7,056 nucleotides of DNA. Source: CAYSSG01 sp964433635 (GTDB lineage Bacteria; Atribacterota; Phoenicimicrobiia; Phoenicimicrobiales; Stramentimicrobiaceae). The stretch spans positions 1 to 7,056 of the forward strand of contig CAYSSG010000074.1 of the NCBI GenBank assembly GCA_964433635.1. The letters run 5' to 3'. Below the pieces are notes generated by a model. That model was not told the origin of the DNA, ran no database searches, and saw nothing but the letters and a program-made list of their open reading frames with translations. Below, piece by piece: positions 1 to 5,115 of this stretch. The position numbers and the translations under genes were made by a program. Every line of letters begins with the position of its first letter. Positions within the stretch are counted from its first letter, which is position 1.

Positions 1-42
1 AAATATTGTCAAAAAAATGATTAAAAAAATCGGCTTTTTCAT
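1..42 (-). CDS. 5' end of a truncated gene; N-terminus looks like a signal peptide or membrane anchor
   Basis: Only the first 14 codons are inside the window. They read MKKPIFLIIFLTIF, two lysines followed by an uninterrupted hydrophobic run, the usual beginning of a Sec signal peptide or an N-terminal membrane anchor. The ATG at 42-40 has a strong Shine-Dalgarno site (AAGGAG, 58-53) ten bases upstream, which is the main reason to believe it. The frame is open to the window edge. The product cannot be identified. A promoter candidate lies about 250 bases upstream at 288-317, which would give this gene a long 5' leader. Confidence 0.55.
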   Translation of the reverse strand, partial: MKKPIFLIIFLTIF

Positions 43-63
43 TAATATTGTTCTCCTTCTGGA

Positions 64-117
64 TTAATAGTCATGAATGTTATTGAACAGAAAAGAATAA
101 TTTGTTTTATTAGTCAT
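64..117 (-). CDS. Possible 17-codon leader ORF upstream of the left-edge gene
   Basis: Starting at the ATG at 117-115 the minus strand reads MTNKTNYSFLFNNIHDY and stops at TAA (66-64), just before the Shine-Dalgarno site of the left-edge gene. A run of six G residues (126-121) followed by UGA lies directly before the ATG. It resembles GGAGGUGA with one mismatch but is closer to the start than usual. The start region (121-115) can pair with 79-73 in a 7-bp stem, so translation could be affected by folding. No homology is recognised and this may simply be untranslated leader. Confidence 0.15.
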   Translation of the reverse strand: MTNKTNYSFLFNNIHDY

Positions 118-287
118 TCACCCCCCTCTTGATTTAATTCCTGGAGTGAAATTTTTTAATTGTTTCTTCGTTTCTTTCAAAATTAATTTTTGGATATTTA
201 TTCAAGGATTTTGTCTATATTGTATCTATTATAGCTATTATTGACCACATTCATCTCATGCATAGTTTTTTCTCTTACCATGCTTCT

Positions 288-317
288 ATTATATATGCAA
301 GAATTTTCATATTTCAA
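288..317 (-). promoter_or_regulatory. Candidate sigma-70-type promoter for the left-edge gene
   Basis: On the minus strand TTGAAA (317-312) is followed after 18 bases by a perfect TATAAT (293-288). No convincing gene starts immediately downstream. The first good start is the ATG at 42, so the transcript would have a leader of roughly 240 bases. In so AT-rich a spacer, promoter matches arise by chance, which limits confidence. Confidence 0.4.
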
Positions 318-342
318 GATAAATAAATCTATTGTCCAACTT

Positions 343-432
343 TTTTTAGTATACGAAGTAGAACTTGACTCAATAAATGATGGCACCTGGTATCTCATTG
401 AAATAAAAATATTTATTACTTCGTACTAAAAA
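343..432. repeat. 90-bp imperfect inverted-repeat element
   Basis: The left arm (343-360, ending CGAAGTA) and right arm (417-432, beginning TACTTCG) are reverse complements over 16 bp, with one two-base TA insertion in the left arm. The 56 bases between can form smaller stems, for example CAAT...ATTG around 371-400. Neither strand has a T-run directly after the structure, so it does not look like a simple terminator. It could be a small MITE-like or other dispersed element, or a structured 3' end of the tup mRNA. No flanking target duplication is obvious. Confidence 0.5.
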
Positions 433-548
433 TATTATTTTCTATAGCGCATTCTTTGTGATGTAGAGTGCATCCCATTTAATCAAATCACTATGAATAA
501 CTTTTTTTATGATATTGATTCCTGGGAAATTATAGGTGTGGATTTTTT

Positions 549-566
549 ACGGGAATCATTTCCCGT
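549..566 (-). repeat. Palindrome at the tupC stop codon
   Basis: Plus-strand ACGGGAA and TTCCCGT form 7-bp arms around a four-base loop, overlapping the last base of the tupC stop codon. In the minus-strand transcript it is followed by A residues rather than U, so it is not a canonical intrinsic terminator, though it could protect the mRNA 3' end. Bases 549-562 are also a perfect 14-bp inverted copy of 637-650 inside tupC, so two alternative pairings are possible. Confidence 0.5.
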
Positions 567-1585
567 CAATAACATTGTACAGAGGATGCCTTAAAAGTGA
601 GACAGATTTTACTTCCTATATTAATTTTCATCTTTTGAAATGATTCCCGTGTAATCATCGAATTTAAATGAACGCCGATATCTGTTACGATTCTGATGGA
701 ATGATTTTGTCCGGAGATGGCAATGATTTTTCCGATAAATGAATTTCGAGCACTGGAAGAAAATTGCTCACAAGATATGATAATATCACCGGGATCAATA
801 TAAATATATGTCATGCCTCTTTTTTTTGTTATAATCGAAAATCGAATACTGTCTGTTATTTCAAACCACTGCTTTTCATTCTCATGAATGATTTTACCTC
901 TGAAAATGTTTTCCGGCATATGAGGTACAATTTTCCCGTCAAGTAAAGATATAATTTCGTCTGCCAGGCGATACGCCTGGGATAGGTCGTGAGTTGTGAA
1001 AATAACTGTAGTTTTCATCTCTCGATTAATTTTTTTAGTAATTCTCTCAATGACATCGATATGTCTCAGGTCTATATTGGCAGTAGGCTCATCCAGAAAC
1101 AGTATTTCCGGCTCTATGGCCAGCGCCCTGGCTATCACCACTCTCTGGGCTTCCCCACCTGATAATTGATGAGCATTTCTTTTATCAAAATCAGAGAGCC
1201 CTACCATCGCCAAAGCACTCTTGATTTTACTTTCATAGCTATTCGCTGATGCGTCTCTGAGCTTTAAGCCATAAGCAACATTATTAAAAACTGTGGTTTG
1301 AAACAAGAAAGGTTTCTGATGCACTAAGGTCATCTTCCGTCTTATCTTCAACATATCTGGTTTTGAGTGTTTTCTGAAATCTTTTCCTCTATACAGGATT
1401 ATTCCTTCATCAGGTTTATCCAATAAGTTTAGAATATGAATTAAAGTTGTTTTGCCCGAACCATTGGGTCCAACAATAGCGTATATTTTGCTGTTTTCAA
1501 AAGACAGGGAATCAATATCCAAGACTGTTTTATGTTGATAAATCTTTTTAATTTTTTTGACTTCAAGCAAAATCTCTTTTTTCAT
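566..1585 (-). CDS. tupC: Tungstate ABC transporter ATP-binding protein with C-terminal Mop/TOBE domain
   Basis: This is the cytoplasmic ATPase that drives tungstate import through TupB. Counting from the ATG at 1585 (339 aa), it has Walker A GPNGSGKT (39-46), Q-loop Gln 90, signature LSGGE (141-145), Walker B ILFLDEP (161-167) and switch His 199, so it should be active. The last ~65 residues (SARNSFIGKI onward) look like a Mop/TOBE oxyanion-binding domain, which in related transporters can bind molybdate or tungstate and inhibit transport. Many TupC proteins lack this extension. A GTG three codons upstream (1594) would lengthen the protein, but the Shine-Dalgarno bases AGGTGGAG (1596-1589) precede the ATG and overlap the GTG, so I prefer the ATG. 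It follows tupB by nine bases, implying coupled translation. The assignment to tungstate rests on TupA/TupB and the leader; molybdate is possible. Confidence 0.9.
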   Translation of the reverse strand: MKKEILLEVKKIKKIYQHKTVLDIDSLSFENSKIYAIVGPNGSGKTTLIHILNLLDKPDEGIILYRGKDFRKHSKPDMLKIRRKMTLVHQKPFLFQTTVFNNVAYGLKLRDASANSYESKIKSALAMVGLSDFDKRNAHQLSGGEAQRVVIARALAIEPEILFLDEPTANIDLRHIDVIERITKKINREMKTTVIFTTHDLSQAYRLADEIISLLDGKIVPHMPENIFRGKIIHENEKQWFEITDSIRFSIITKKRGMTYIYIDPGDIIISCEQFSSSARNSFIGKIIAISGQNHSIRIVTDIGVHLNSMITRESFQKMKINIGSKICLTFKASSVQCY

Positions 1586-1596
1586 CCTCTCCACCT
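1586..1596 (-). promoter_or_regulatory. Ribosome binding site of tupC, overlapping the tupB stop
   Basis: AGGTGGAGAGG lies directly before the ATG at 1585 and shares two bases with the tupB TAG stop (1597-1595). It decides the tupC start: the in-frame GTG at 1594 lies inside this site and has no purine-rich sequence before it. The overlap suggests translational coupling of tupB and tupC. Confidence 0.7.
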
Positions 1597-2287
1597 AAAT
1601 CTTTTTGCTCTGATAGTAGCTTAAAATAATATTGATACTCAGTGAAATTAATAATAGAATGATCCCCAGGGCAATACCAAAACCAAACTCTCCTTTTGAA
1701 GTTTCCAGGGTAATGGCAGTTGTCATTGTTCGAGTAGATCCTTTGATATTTCCTCCCAGTATCATGGCAGCCCCTACCTCGGCAATATTCCTGCCGAACC
1801 CGGCAATCACTGCAGACATGACTGCATAGCGGGCTTCCTTGATCACTGCCCAGGCAGCCTGCATTTCCGTTGCACCCAAAGTCAGGGCGGTATTTCTTAC
1901 TTTTATATCAATCCCCTGGATAGCCGAATGGGTTAAAGCAACTATAATGGGCAGCGAGAGTAGAAATTGTCCGATAATCACAGCAGTTGGGGTATACAAT
2001 AGTCCAAAATAACCTAAAGGTCCTACCCGGGATACGAGAGAGTAGACCAGTAATCCTATCACGACAGTAGGTATCGCCAGTGCATTGTTTAGTAAAACAA
2101 CAGCAAACTGCTTCCCCCAAAAATTTTTTGATCCGATTAAAAATCCCAGAGGCACACCCAACAAGGAGGCAAAAAGAATGGCGATTGAGGATACTCTCAA
2201 GGAAAATAAAACAATCTGAAAAATTTCTTTATCCAAAGAAAATATCAGTATCAAGGCTTTTTGTAATCCAGCTATAATGAAACTCAA
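1595..2287 (-). CDS. tupB: Tungstate ABC transporter permease
   Basis: This is the inner-membrane channel of the tungstate importer. The 230-aa product has about five hydrophobic segments (roughly residues 25-51, 63-85, 96-118, 155-177 and 203-226). The cytoplasmic EAA-type loop ALTLGATEMQAAWAVIKEA (134-152) contacts the ATPase. The phrases NNALAIPTVVIGLLVY and GRNIAEVGAAMILGGN are typical of the TupB/ModB-like family, and the length is normal for TupB. The start is a TTG (2287-2285), supported by AGGAG six bases upstream (2298-2294) and by the lack of any nearby ATG. It lies 118 bases after tupA, with a long hairpin in between, and 9 bases before tupC. Confidence 0.9.
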   Translation of the reverse strand: MSFIIAGLQKALILIFSLDKEIFQIVLFSLRVSSIAILFASLLGVPLGFLIGSKNFWGKQFAVVLLNNALAIPTVVIGLLVYSLVSRVGPLGYFGLLYTPTAVIIGQFLLSLPIIVALTHSAIQGIDIKVRNTALTLGATEMQAAWAVIKEARYAVMSAVIAGFGRNIAEVGAAMILGGNIKGSTRTMTTAITLETSKGEFGFGIALGIILLLISLSINIILSYYQSKKI

Positions 2288-2293
2288 TAATGG

Positions 2294-2298
2294 CTCCT
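2294..2298 (-). promoter_or_regulatory. Ribosome binding site supporting the TTG start of tupB
   Basis: AGGAG on the minus strand ends six bases before the TTG at 2287. It is the only good Shine-Dalgarno match near the beginning of the permease frame and therefore fixes the start on a non-ATG codon. Confidence 0.7.
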
Positions 2299-2319
2299 GA
2301 TTCTATTTAAAATCATCAA

Positions 2320-2362
2320 AAGATGTTTTAGAGCAAGTTTGGTACTTGCCCTAAAACATCTT
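2320..2362 (-). repeat. 18-bp hairpin between tupA and tupB
   Basis: Arms 2320-2331 and 2351-2362 are perfect 12-bp reverse complements. A single A/C mismatch (2332, 2350) and six more pairs (2333-2338 with 2344-2349) leave a five-base loop. On the transcript only a short UUUU lies at the 3' foot, interrupted by GAUGA, so termination would be weak or partial. A hairpin here commonly stabilises the upstream message or lowers read-through, so that a binding protein is made in excess of its membrane partners. A second small stem (2378-2383 with 2391-2396) lies nearer the tupA stop. Confidence 0.75.
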
Positions 2363-2405
2363 GATCTTGTTTATTATCAAGTTGTATTAAAACTTGTTTG
2401 CATAT

Positions 2406-3218
2406 TTAGATGGCATTGGGGAAGAATAATACTTCACCATGTGCCTTATACTCCCCGATGATCTTTTGCCCTTCTGGAGAGGTCATCCAGGCAATCAGCT
2501 GCATTGCCTCTATATATTTGACATGAGGATAAACAGCCGGATTTACTGCAATTACGCCGTATGGATTAAAAAGCCTGGGATCTCCTTCCGATAAAATGAC
2601 CAGATCCAGCTTGTCCTTGGTTGCCAAATAAGTGCCTCTGTCTGCCAGTACATACCCCCTGTTTTCATTGGCAAGCAACAAAGCTGCTTCCATCCCCTGG
2701 CCGATCTCCAAATACCAGTCACCTTCCGGTTTGACACCTGCACTTTGCCATAATTCCAACTCTTTAATATGGGTACCTGAATTGTCACCGCGGGAAATAA
2801 AAGAGATCTCAGAATGAGCAATCTTGATAAGAGCAGCAGCTGCATCCTCCTCGCCCCTTATGCCTGCCGGATCTTCAGCCGGTCCGACAATAATGAAATC
2901 ATTATACATCACATCCCTGCGGTTAATACCGTAACCCTCTTCAACCATGGCATCCTCTGCTGCCCGGGCATGAACAAGAACAATATCCACATCCCCATTC
3001 TTGCCCAACTGAATGGCAGCTCCGGTTCCAACTGCAATAACATCAACCTTGATATCGTATTTTTCTTCAAATGGAGGAAGTAAAATACCCAATAATCCTG
3101 AATTTTCGGTGCTGGTTGTAGTAGCTAATTTAATATTTTCTGCAGCAGACACTAAACTAACGGAAAACATTAAGCTTATCAATAGAATAAATATACTAAT
3201 GATTATCTTTTTCTTCAT
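2406..3218 (-). CDS. tupA: Tungstate ABC transporter substrate-binding protein
   Basis: This extracytoplasmic protein captures tungstate and hands it to TupB. The 270-aa product starts with a Sec signal peptide (KKK, then a hydrophobic stretch to about residue 22, likely cleavage VSA|AE after residue 25). The mature part begins with the TupA ligand motif TTTST (33-37). It continues with VGTGAAIQLGKNGDVDIVL (63-81), then SRGDNSGTH (142-150), the oxyanion-binding signature of the TupA family, and a C-terminal WMTSPEGQKIIGEY helix (244-257). No cysteine follows the signal peptide, so it is not a lipoprotein, unlike many homologues in monoderm Firmicutes. The ATG has AAAGGAA (3236-3230) upstream. 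It is the first gene of the operon, behind a riboswitch and terminator. Confidence 0.93.
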   Translation of the reverse strand: MKKKIIISIFILLISLMFSVSLVSAAENIKLATTTSTENSGLLGILLPPFEEKYDIKVDVIAVGTGAAIQLGKNGDVDIVLVHARAAEDAMVEEGYGINRRDVMYNDFIIVGPAEDPAGIRGEEDAAAALIKIAHSEISFISRGDNSGTHIKELELWQSAGVKPEGDWYLEIGQGMEAALLLANENRGYVLADRGTYLATKDKLDLVILSEGDPRLFNPYGVIAVNPAVYPHVKYIEAMQLIAWMTSPEGQKIIGEYKAHGEVLFFPNAI

Positions 3219-3271
3219 CTTACTATAATTTCCTTTCTACTCCAATTTCAAATTCAAAAACTAAAAACAAT

Positions 3272-3300
3272 AAAAAACCAACACCAAGTCAGGTGTTGGC
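3272..3300 (-). terminator. Intrinsic terminator in the tupA leader (riboswitch expression platform)
   Basis: On the minus strand CCAACACC (3299-3292), a six-base loop and GGUGUUGG (3285-3278) form a perfect 8-bp stem, extendable by a G-U pair, followed at once by six U residues (3277-3272). It lies 54 bases before the tupA ATG and directly downstream of the aptamer, where a transcription-control element is expected. Its 5' arm can alternatively pair with bases 3344-3337 of the aptamer. Confidence 0.9.
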
Positions 3301-3324
3301 TATAAATTTTTCTTATATTAATAT

Positions 3325-3424
3325 CAAGCCTCCTTTCCAAACACGGGAGGAATAAGCGTTTCCACTTATTCCCTTTCGGCTATTTACCATTATTTTCATT
3401 TTAGGCAAAATAGCTCGGAGAATC
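3325..3424 (-). promoter_or_regulatory. Moco/Tuco-type riboswitch aptamer upstream of tupABC
   Basis: Read 5' to 3' on the minus strand, the element is closed by CUCC (3420-3417) pairing with GGAG (3333-3330). Inside, GCUAUUU (3414-3408) pairs with AAAUAGC (3385-3379). That stem is capped by CCUAA...AAUGG (3405-3401 and 3391-3387), which resembles the 11-nt GAAA tetraloop receptor (CCUAAG/UAUGG). Next comes a 10-bp hairpin (3372-3363 with 3358-3349) with a GAAA loop (3362-3359). A tetraloop docking on such a receptor is a known hallmark of the Moco RNA motif, found upstream of cofactor synthesis and molybdate/tungstate transport genes. The stem between receptor arm and tetraloop arm, present in many Moco RNAs, is missing, as in the subgroup linked to tungsten cofactor. 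The position before a tungstate importer and the terminator behind it fit. I have not aligned it to a covariance model. Confidence 0.82.
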
Positions 3425-3434
3425 TTTATTATGA

Positions 3435-3463
3435 ATTATAAACTAATCCTATTATATAATCAA
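3435..3463 (-). promoter_or_regulatory. Promoter of the tup operon
   Basis: TTGATT (3463-3458) and a perfect TATAAT (3440-3435) are separated by 17 bases on the minus strand. A start about seven bases further on, near 3428, would begin the RNA just before the riboswitch aptamer, the arrangement expected for a co-transcriptional switch. Confidence 0.75.
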
Positions 3464-3478
3464 GGATGTGAACAACAA
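3451..3478 (-). promoter_or_regulatory. Second, overlapping promoter candidate for the tup operon
   Basis: TTGTTG (3478-3473) and TATAAT (3456-3451) are 16 bases apart on the minus strand, upstream of and overlapping the main promoter. The -35 match is weak, so this may be a minor or chance site. Confidence 0.3.
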
Positions 3479-3538
3479 TGTTCTATCCTTTCAATAGATG
3501 TTTACCGATTTATTGAAATATTTTGACCTGAATATTGA

Positions 3539-3976
3539 TTAGGATAAATCAATCTTCAATACTTCCCGATAATAGTGCAGAATATGATGATACGCAATCT
3601 TATAGTCACTCATATTCCAGGTCAGTTTTTCCATCGGGCATTGGTCACTCTTATCACGATTTTGAATATACTCAACACATTCTTTAAACTGGTAAACAAC
3701 AGGAAATCGATCCAAAACTTCTTTTGCCTTCTGGCTTATCAAATCGGCATAGAGCTCTTTAACTTTATAACCTGTTGCCAGTAAAGCCGCAGCCTTACCG
3801 ATGACTCTATCAGCGATAACTGCATGATTCAGAATGCGTTCATCTTTTTGAATTATTTCCATTAGGGGAATGATACCCTTTTTGTGAGAAGTAATGATAA
3901 TGTCACTATCTTTTAACAAGACAAATGTGTAGTTGTTTTCATGTAATATTTTCTTTGCTTTTTTCAGGTCACTCAT
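3539..3976 (-). CDS. DUF1893 family protein
   Basis: This 145-aa soluble protein of unknown function matches the DUF1893 pattern. It has an N-terminal DLKKAKKILHENNYTFVLLKD, then GIIPLMEII (34-42), the most conserved stretch AVIADRVIGKAAALL (52-66), KELYADLISQKAKEVL (73-88) and a CPME motif (113-116). From memory, a Thermotoga member of this family has a cytidine-deaminase-like fold, but no catalytic role is established and I see no full zinc-deaminase motif. About 25 residues after CPME (YKIAYHHILHYYREVLKIDLS) look like an added C-terminal helix. An ATG five codons upstream (3991) has no ribosome site, whereas AGGGAG lies four bases before the ATG at 3976, so I use the latter. It is transcribed towards tup, and no terminator separates them. 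Confidence 0.8.
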   Translation of the reverse strand: MSDLKKAKKILHENNYTFVLLKDSDIIITSHKKGIIPLMEIIQKDERILNHAVIADRVIGKAAALLATGYKVKELYADLISQKAKEVLDRFPVVYQFKECVEYIQNRDKSDQCPMEKLTWNMSDYKIAYHHILHYYREVLKIDLS

Positions 3977-3997
3977 AATTCTCCCTGCCATATAGAC

Positions 3998-4010
3998 TGA
4001 AACCGTTTCA
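3998..4010. promoter_or_regulatory. Operator-like dyad upstream of the DUF1893 gene
   Basis: TGAAAC and GTTTCA form perfect 6-bp half-sites around a single central base. The site lies about ten bases downstream of a TATAAT (4026-4021), around the likely transcription start. LacI-family regulators, including CcpA, bind similar TGAAA...TTTCA sites, but the usual spacing is even, so this is one base off the cre consensus. The regulator is unknown. Confidence 0.35.
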
Positions 4011-4020
4011 TAGATTAATT

Positions 4021-4026
4021 ATTATA
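4021..4026 (-). promoter_or_regulatory. Candidate -10 element for the DUF1893 gene
   Basis: A perfect TATAAT reads on the minus strand 44 bases before the ATG at 3976. No good -35 hexamer lies 16 to 18 bases further upstream, so the promoter is either activator-dependent or not at this place. Confidence 0.3.
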
Positions 4027-4066
4027 CTATAAATTGTTTAATTTATGGATTTTTTTGTTAACAATC

Positions 4067-4130
4067 AGGTCTCTCAGTAGGATGCTGAGGGTGGAAATGA
4101 GCCAACTCCCCCTATGAAATACATTGGGAA
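4067..4130. other. GC-richer intergenic stretch with small hairpins, nature unknown
   Basis: Within an AT-rich gap this piece is about half G+C by eye. It holds a 5-bp stem (CTCAG 4073-4077 with CTGAG 4085-4089), then GGGTGG (4089-4094) facing CCAACTCCCCC (4102-4112). Short frames across it on both strands lack start signals. It may be a fragment of a dispersed repeat or a small structured RNA; nothing in it lets me choose. Confidence 0.3.
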
Positions 4131-4160
4131 CTTTTTGATACATTTGGAAATGTCTTTTGA

Positions 4161-5027
4161 TTAAAAAAATTTGAGTAAGCGCTCAATGGTCAATGGTGCA
4201 GAACCTTCATAGTGGTTATTCACATTAATCAAAAGGGGAATCCTTCTAAACACAAAATCCCGTACCATGATTACAAGTCGATCCAGTTCTTCATCCTTAG
4301 GTTCCCATAATTGATTCCAATGTCCCTGACTCTTCTCTTCAATTCCCTTCCGGTCTCGTCCCATCAATCTGATTATTGAAAACCTGTCAATGTAGTCATG
4401 ATACTTTTCATACAGGTCGAAGATGGAAGGCATATAATATCCCTGCACAAACACAGGATTCAGATGAGATGAGCTTAAAAAAGAGTAGTATCTTTCATTG
4501 AGGTAATTGGGATTTCTAATCTCTATACCATAAGGGAAACCGGAGGGGCATTTTTTAATAAAGTTGGAGAATTTCTCCAGAAAAGTCTTTTGGTTGGGCA
4601 TCTTCTGTTTGTTGAGATATTCAAACTGAAAGAGGAGTGCTGCCAGTTGGTTTTTCATAGGTTGAAGCAGGTTCAAAAATTCATGAAATATTTCAGGTGA
4701 GAGAAAAAAGGGATTTTCATTTAACTTCCCCTCTTTATCTCTGGAATAATAATGGGTTAAGGTGATGGCATTGGGAACCTTGATACTGAATTGAAAATGA
4801 CCGGGTACAGAAGATACATACTCCCTAACTACTTCCGGTTTGGGGAGAACTACATTGTTGCCCGGGAATAAAGACCAGAACCACTGGTCAATTTCCACAG
4901 TATCATAATGCCTGGCATACTCAGACAAGTAATCGGAACCTACTTGATCTGAATAAAGAATGCCTTTCCAGGAAGGATATTTCCAGCTGCAGGTTCCGAT
5001 TTTCACCAGTTCCTGATATGTACTCAT
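4161..5027 (-). CDS. DUF72 (YecE-like) family protein
   Basis: This 288-aa cytoplasmic protein belongs to the DUF72 family, predicted TIM-barrel proteins without an established reaction. Landmarks in order are the opening strand VKIGTCSWKYPSWKG (8-22), YDTVEIDQWFW (41-51), HFQFSIKVPNAITL (77-90), GIEIRNPNYL (167-176), IRLMGRDRKG (219-228) and the closing NVNNHYEGSAPLTIERL (268-284). Length and motif order are normal and no break is seen. The usual TVEINSTFY-like segment is TVEIDQWFW here, a subfamily feature. AAGG lies nine to ten bases before the ATG at 5027. The gene is 211 bases after the MFS gene and probably has its own promoter; AT-rich -10-like sequence lies around 5070-5085, but no -35 convinces me. 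No terminator is visible behind it. Confidence 0.88.
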   Translation of the reverse strand: MSTYQELVKIGTCSWKYPSWKGILYSDQVGSDYLSEYARHYDTVEIDQWFWSLFPGNNVVLPKPEVVREYVSSVPGHFQFSIKVPNAITLTHYYSRDKEGKLNENPFFLSPEIFHEFLNLLQPMKNQLAALLFQFEYLNKQKMPNQKTFLEKFSNFIKKCPSGFPYGIEIRNPNYLNERYYSFLSSSHLNPVFVQGYYMPSIFDLYEKYHDYIDRFSIIRLMGRDRKGIEEKSQGHWNQLWEPKDEELDRLVIMVRDFVFRRIPLLINVNNHYEGSAPLTIERLLKFF

Positions 5028-5115
5028 AATAGATTACCTTCTCATCTTCTATTCAAAATAGGTCTTTATAATATATTATATCTCTTTTTTTAAAATATCC
5101 TTCTTCGAGTAATAA

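Larger units (their letters stand above)
43..565. other. Gene-poor spacer downstream of tupC
   Basis: This is about 520 very AT-rich bases between the tupC stop codon and the start of the gene at the left edge. Open frames of 60 to 66 codons exist on both strands (minus 198-398, plus 241-429). They lack Shine-Dalgarno sites, overlap each other and have no recognisable sequence, so I do not call them. What can be supported is a 90-bp imperfect inverted repeat (343-432), a promoter-like sequence on the minus strand (288-317), a weak candidate leader ORF (64-117), and a small palindrome directly after the tupC stop (549-566). No clear intrinsic terminator for the tup operon is visible. Confidence 0.6.

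Noticed and set aside
198..429. Overlapping 60-66 codon frames on both strands in the left spacer
   Set aside because: No ribosome binding sites, biased towards rare residues, overlapping each other and an inverted repeat; best read as chance open frames in AT-rich DNA.
4080..4112. T-box-like GAGGGTGGAA on the plus strand
   Set aside because: The match to the AGGGUGGnACCGCG box ends after a few bases, there is no specifier stem or terminator, and no plus-strand gene follows.
4140..4153. ACATTTGGAAATGT palindrome just after the DUF72 stop, as a terminator
   Set aside because: The loop is too tight, the stem is AT-rich and no U-run follows on the minus strand.
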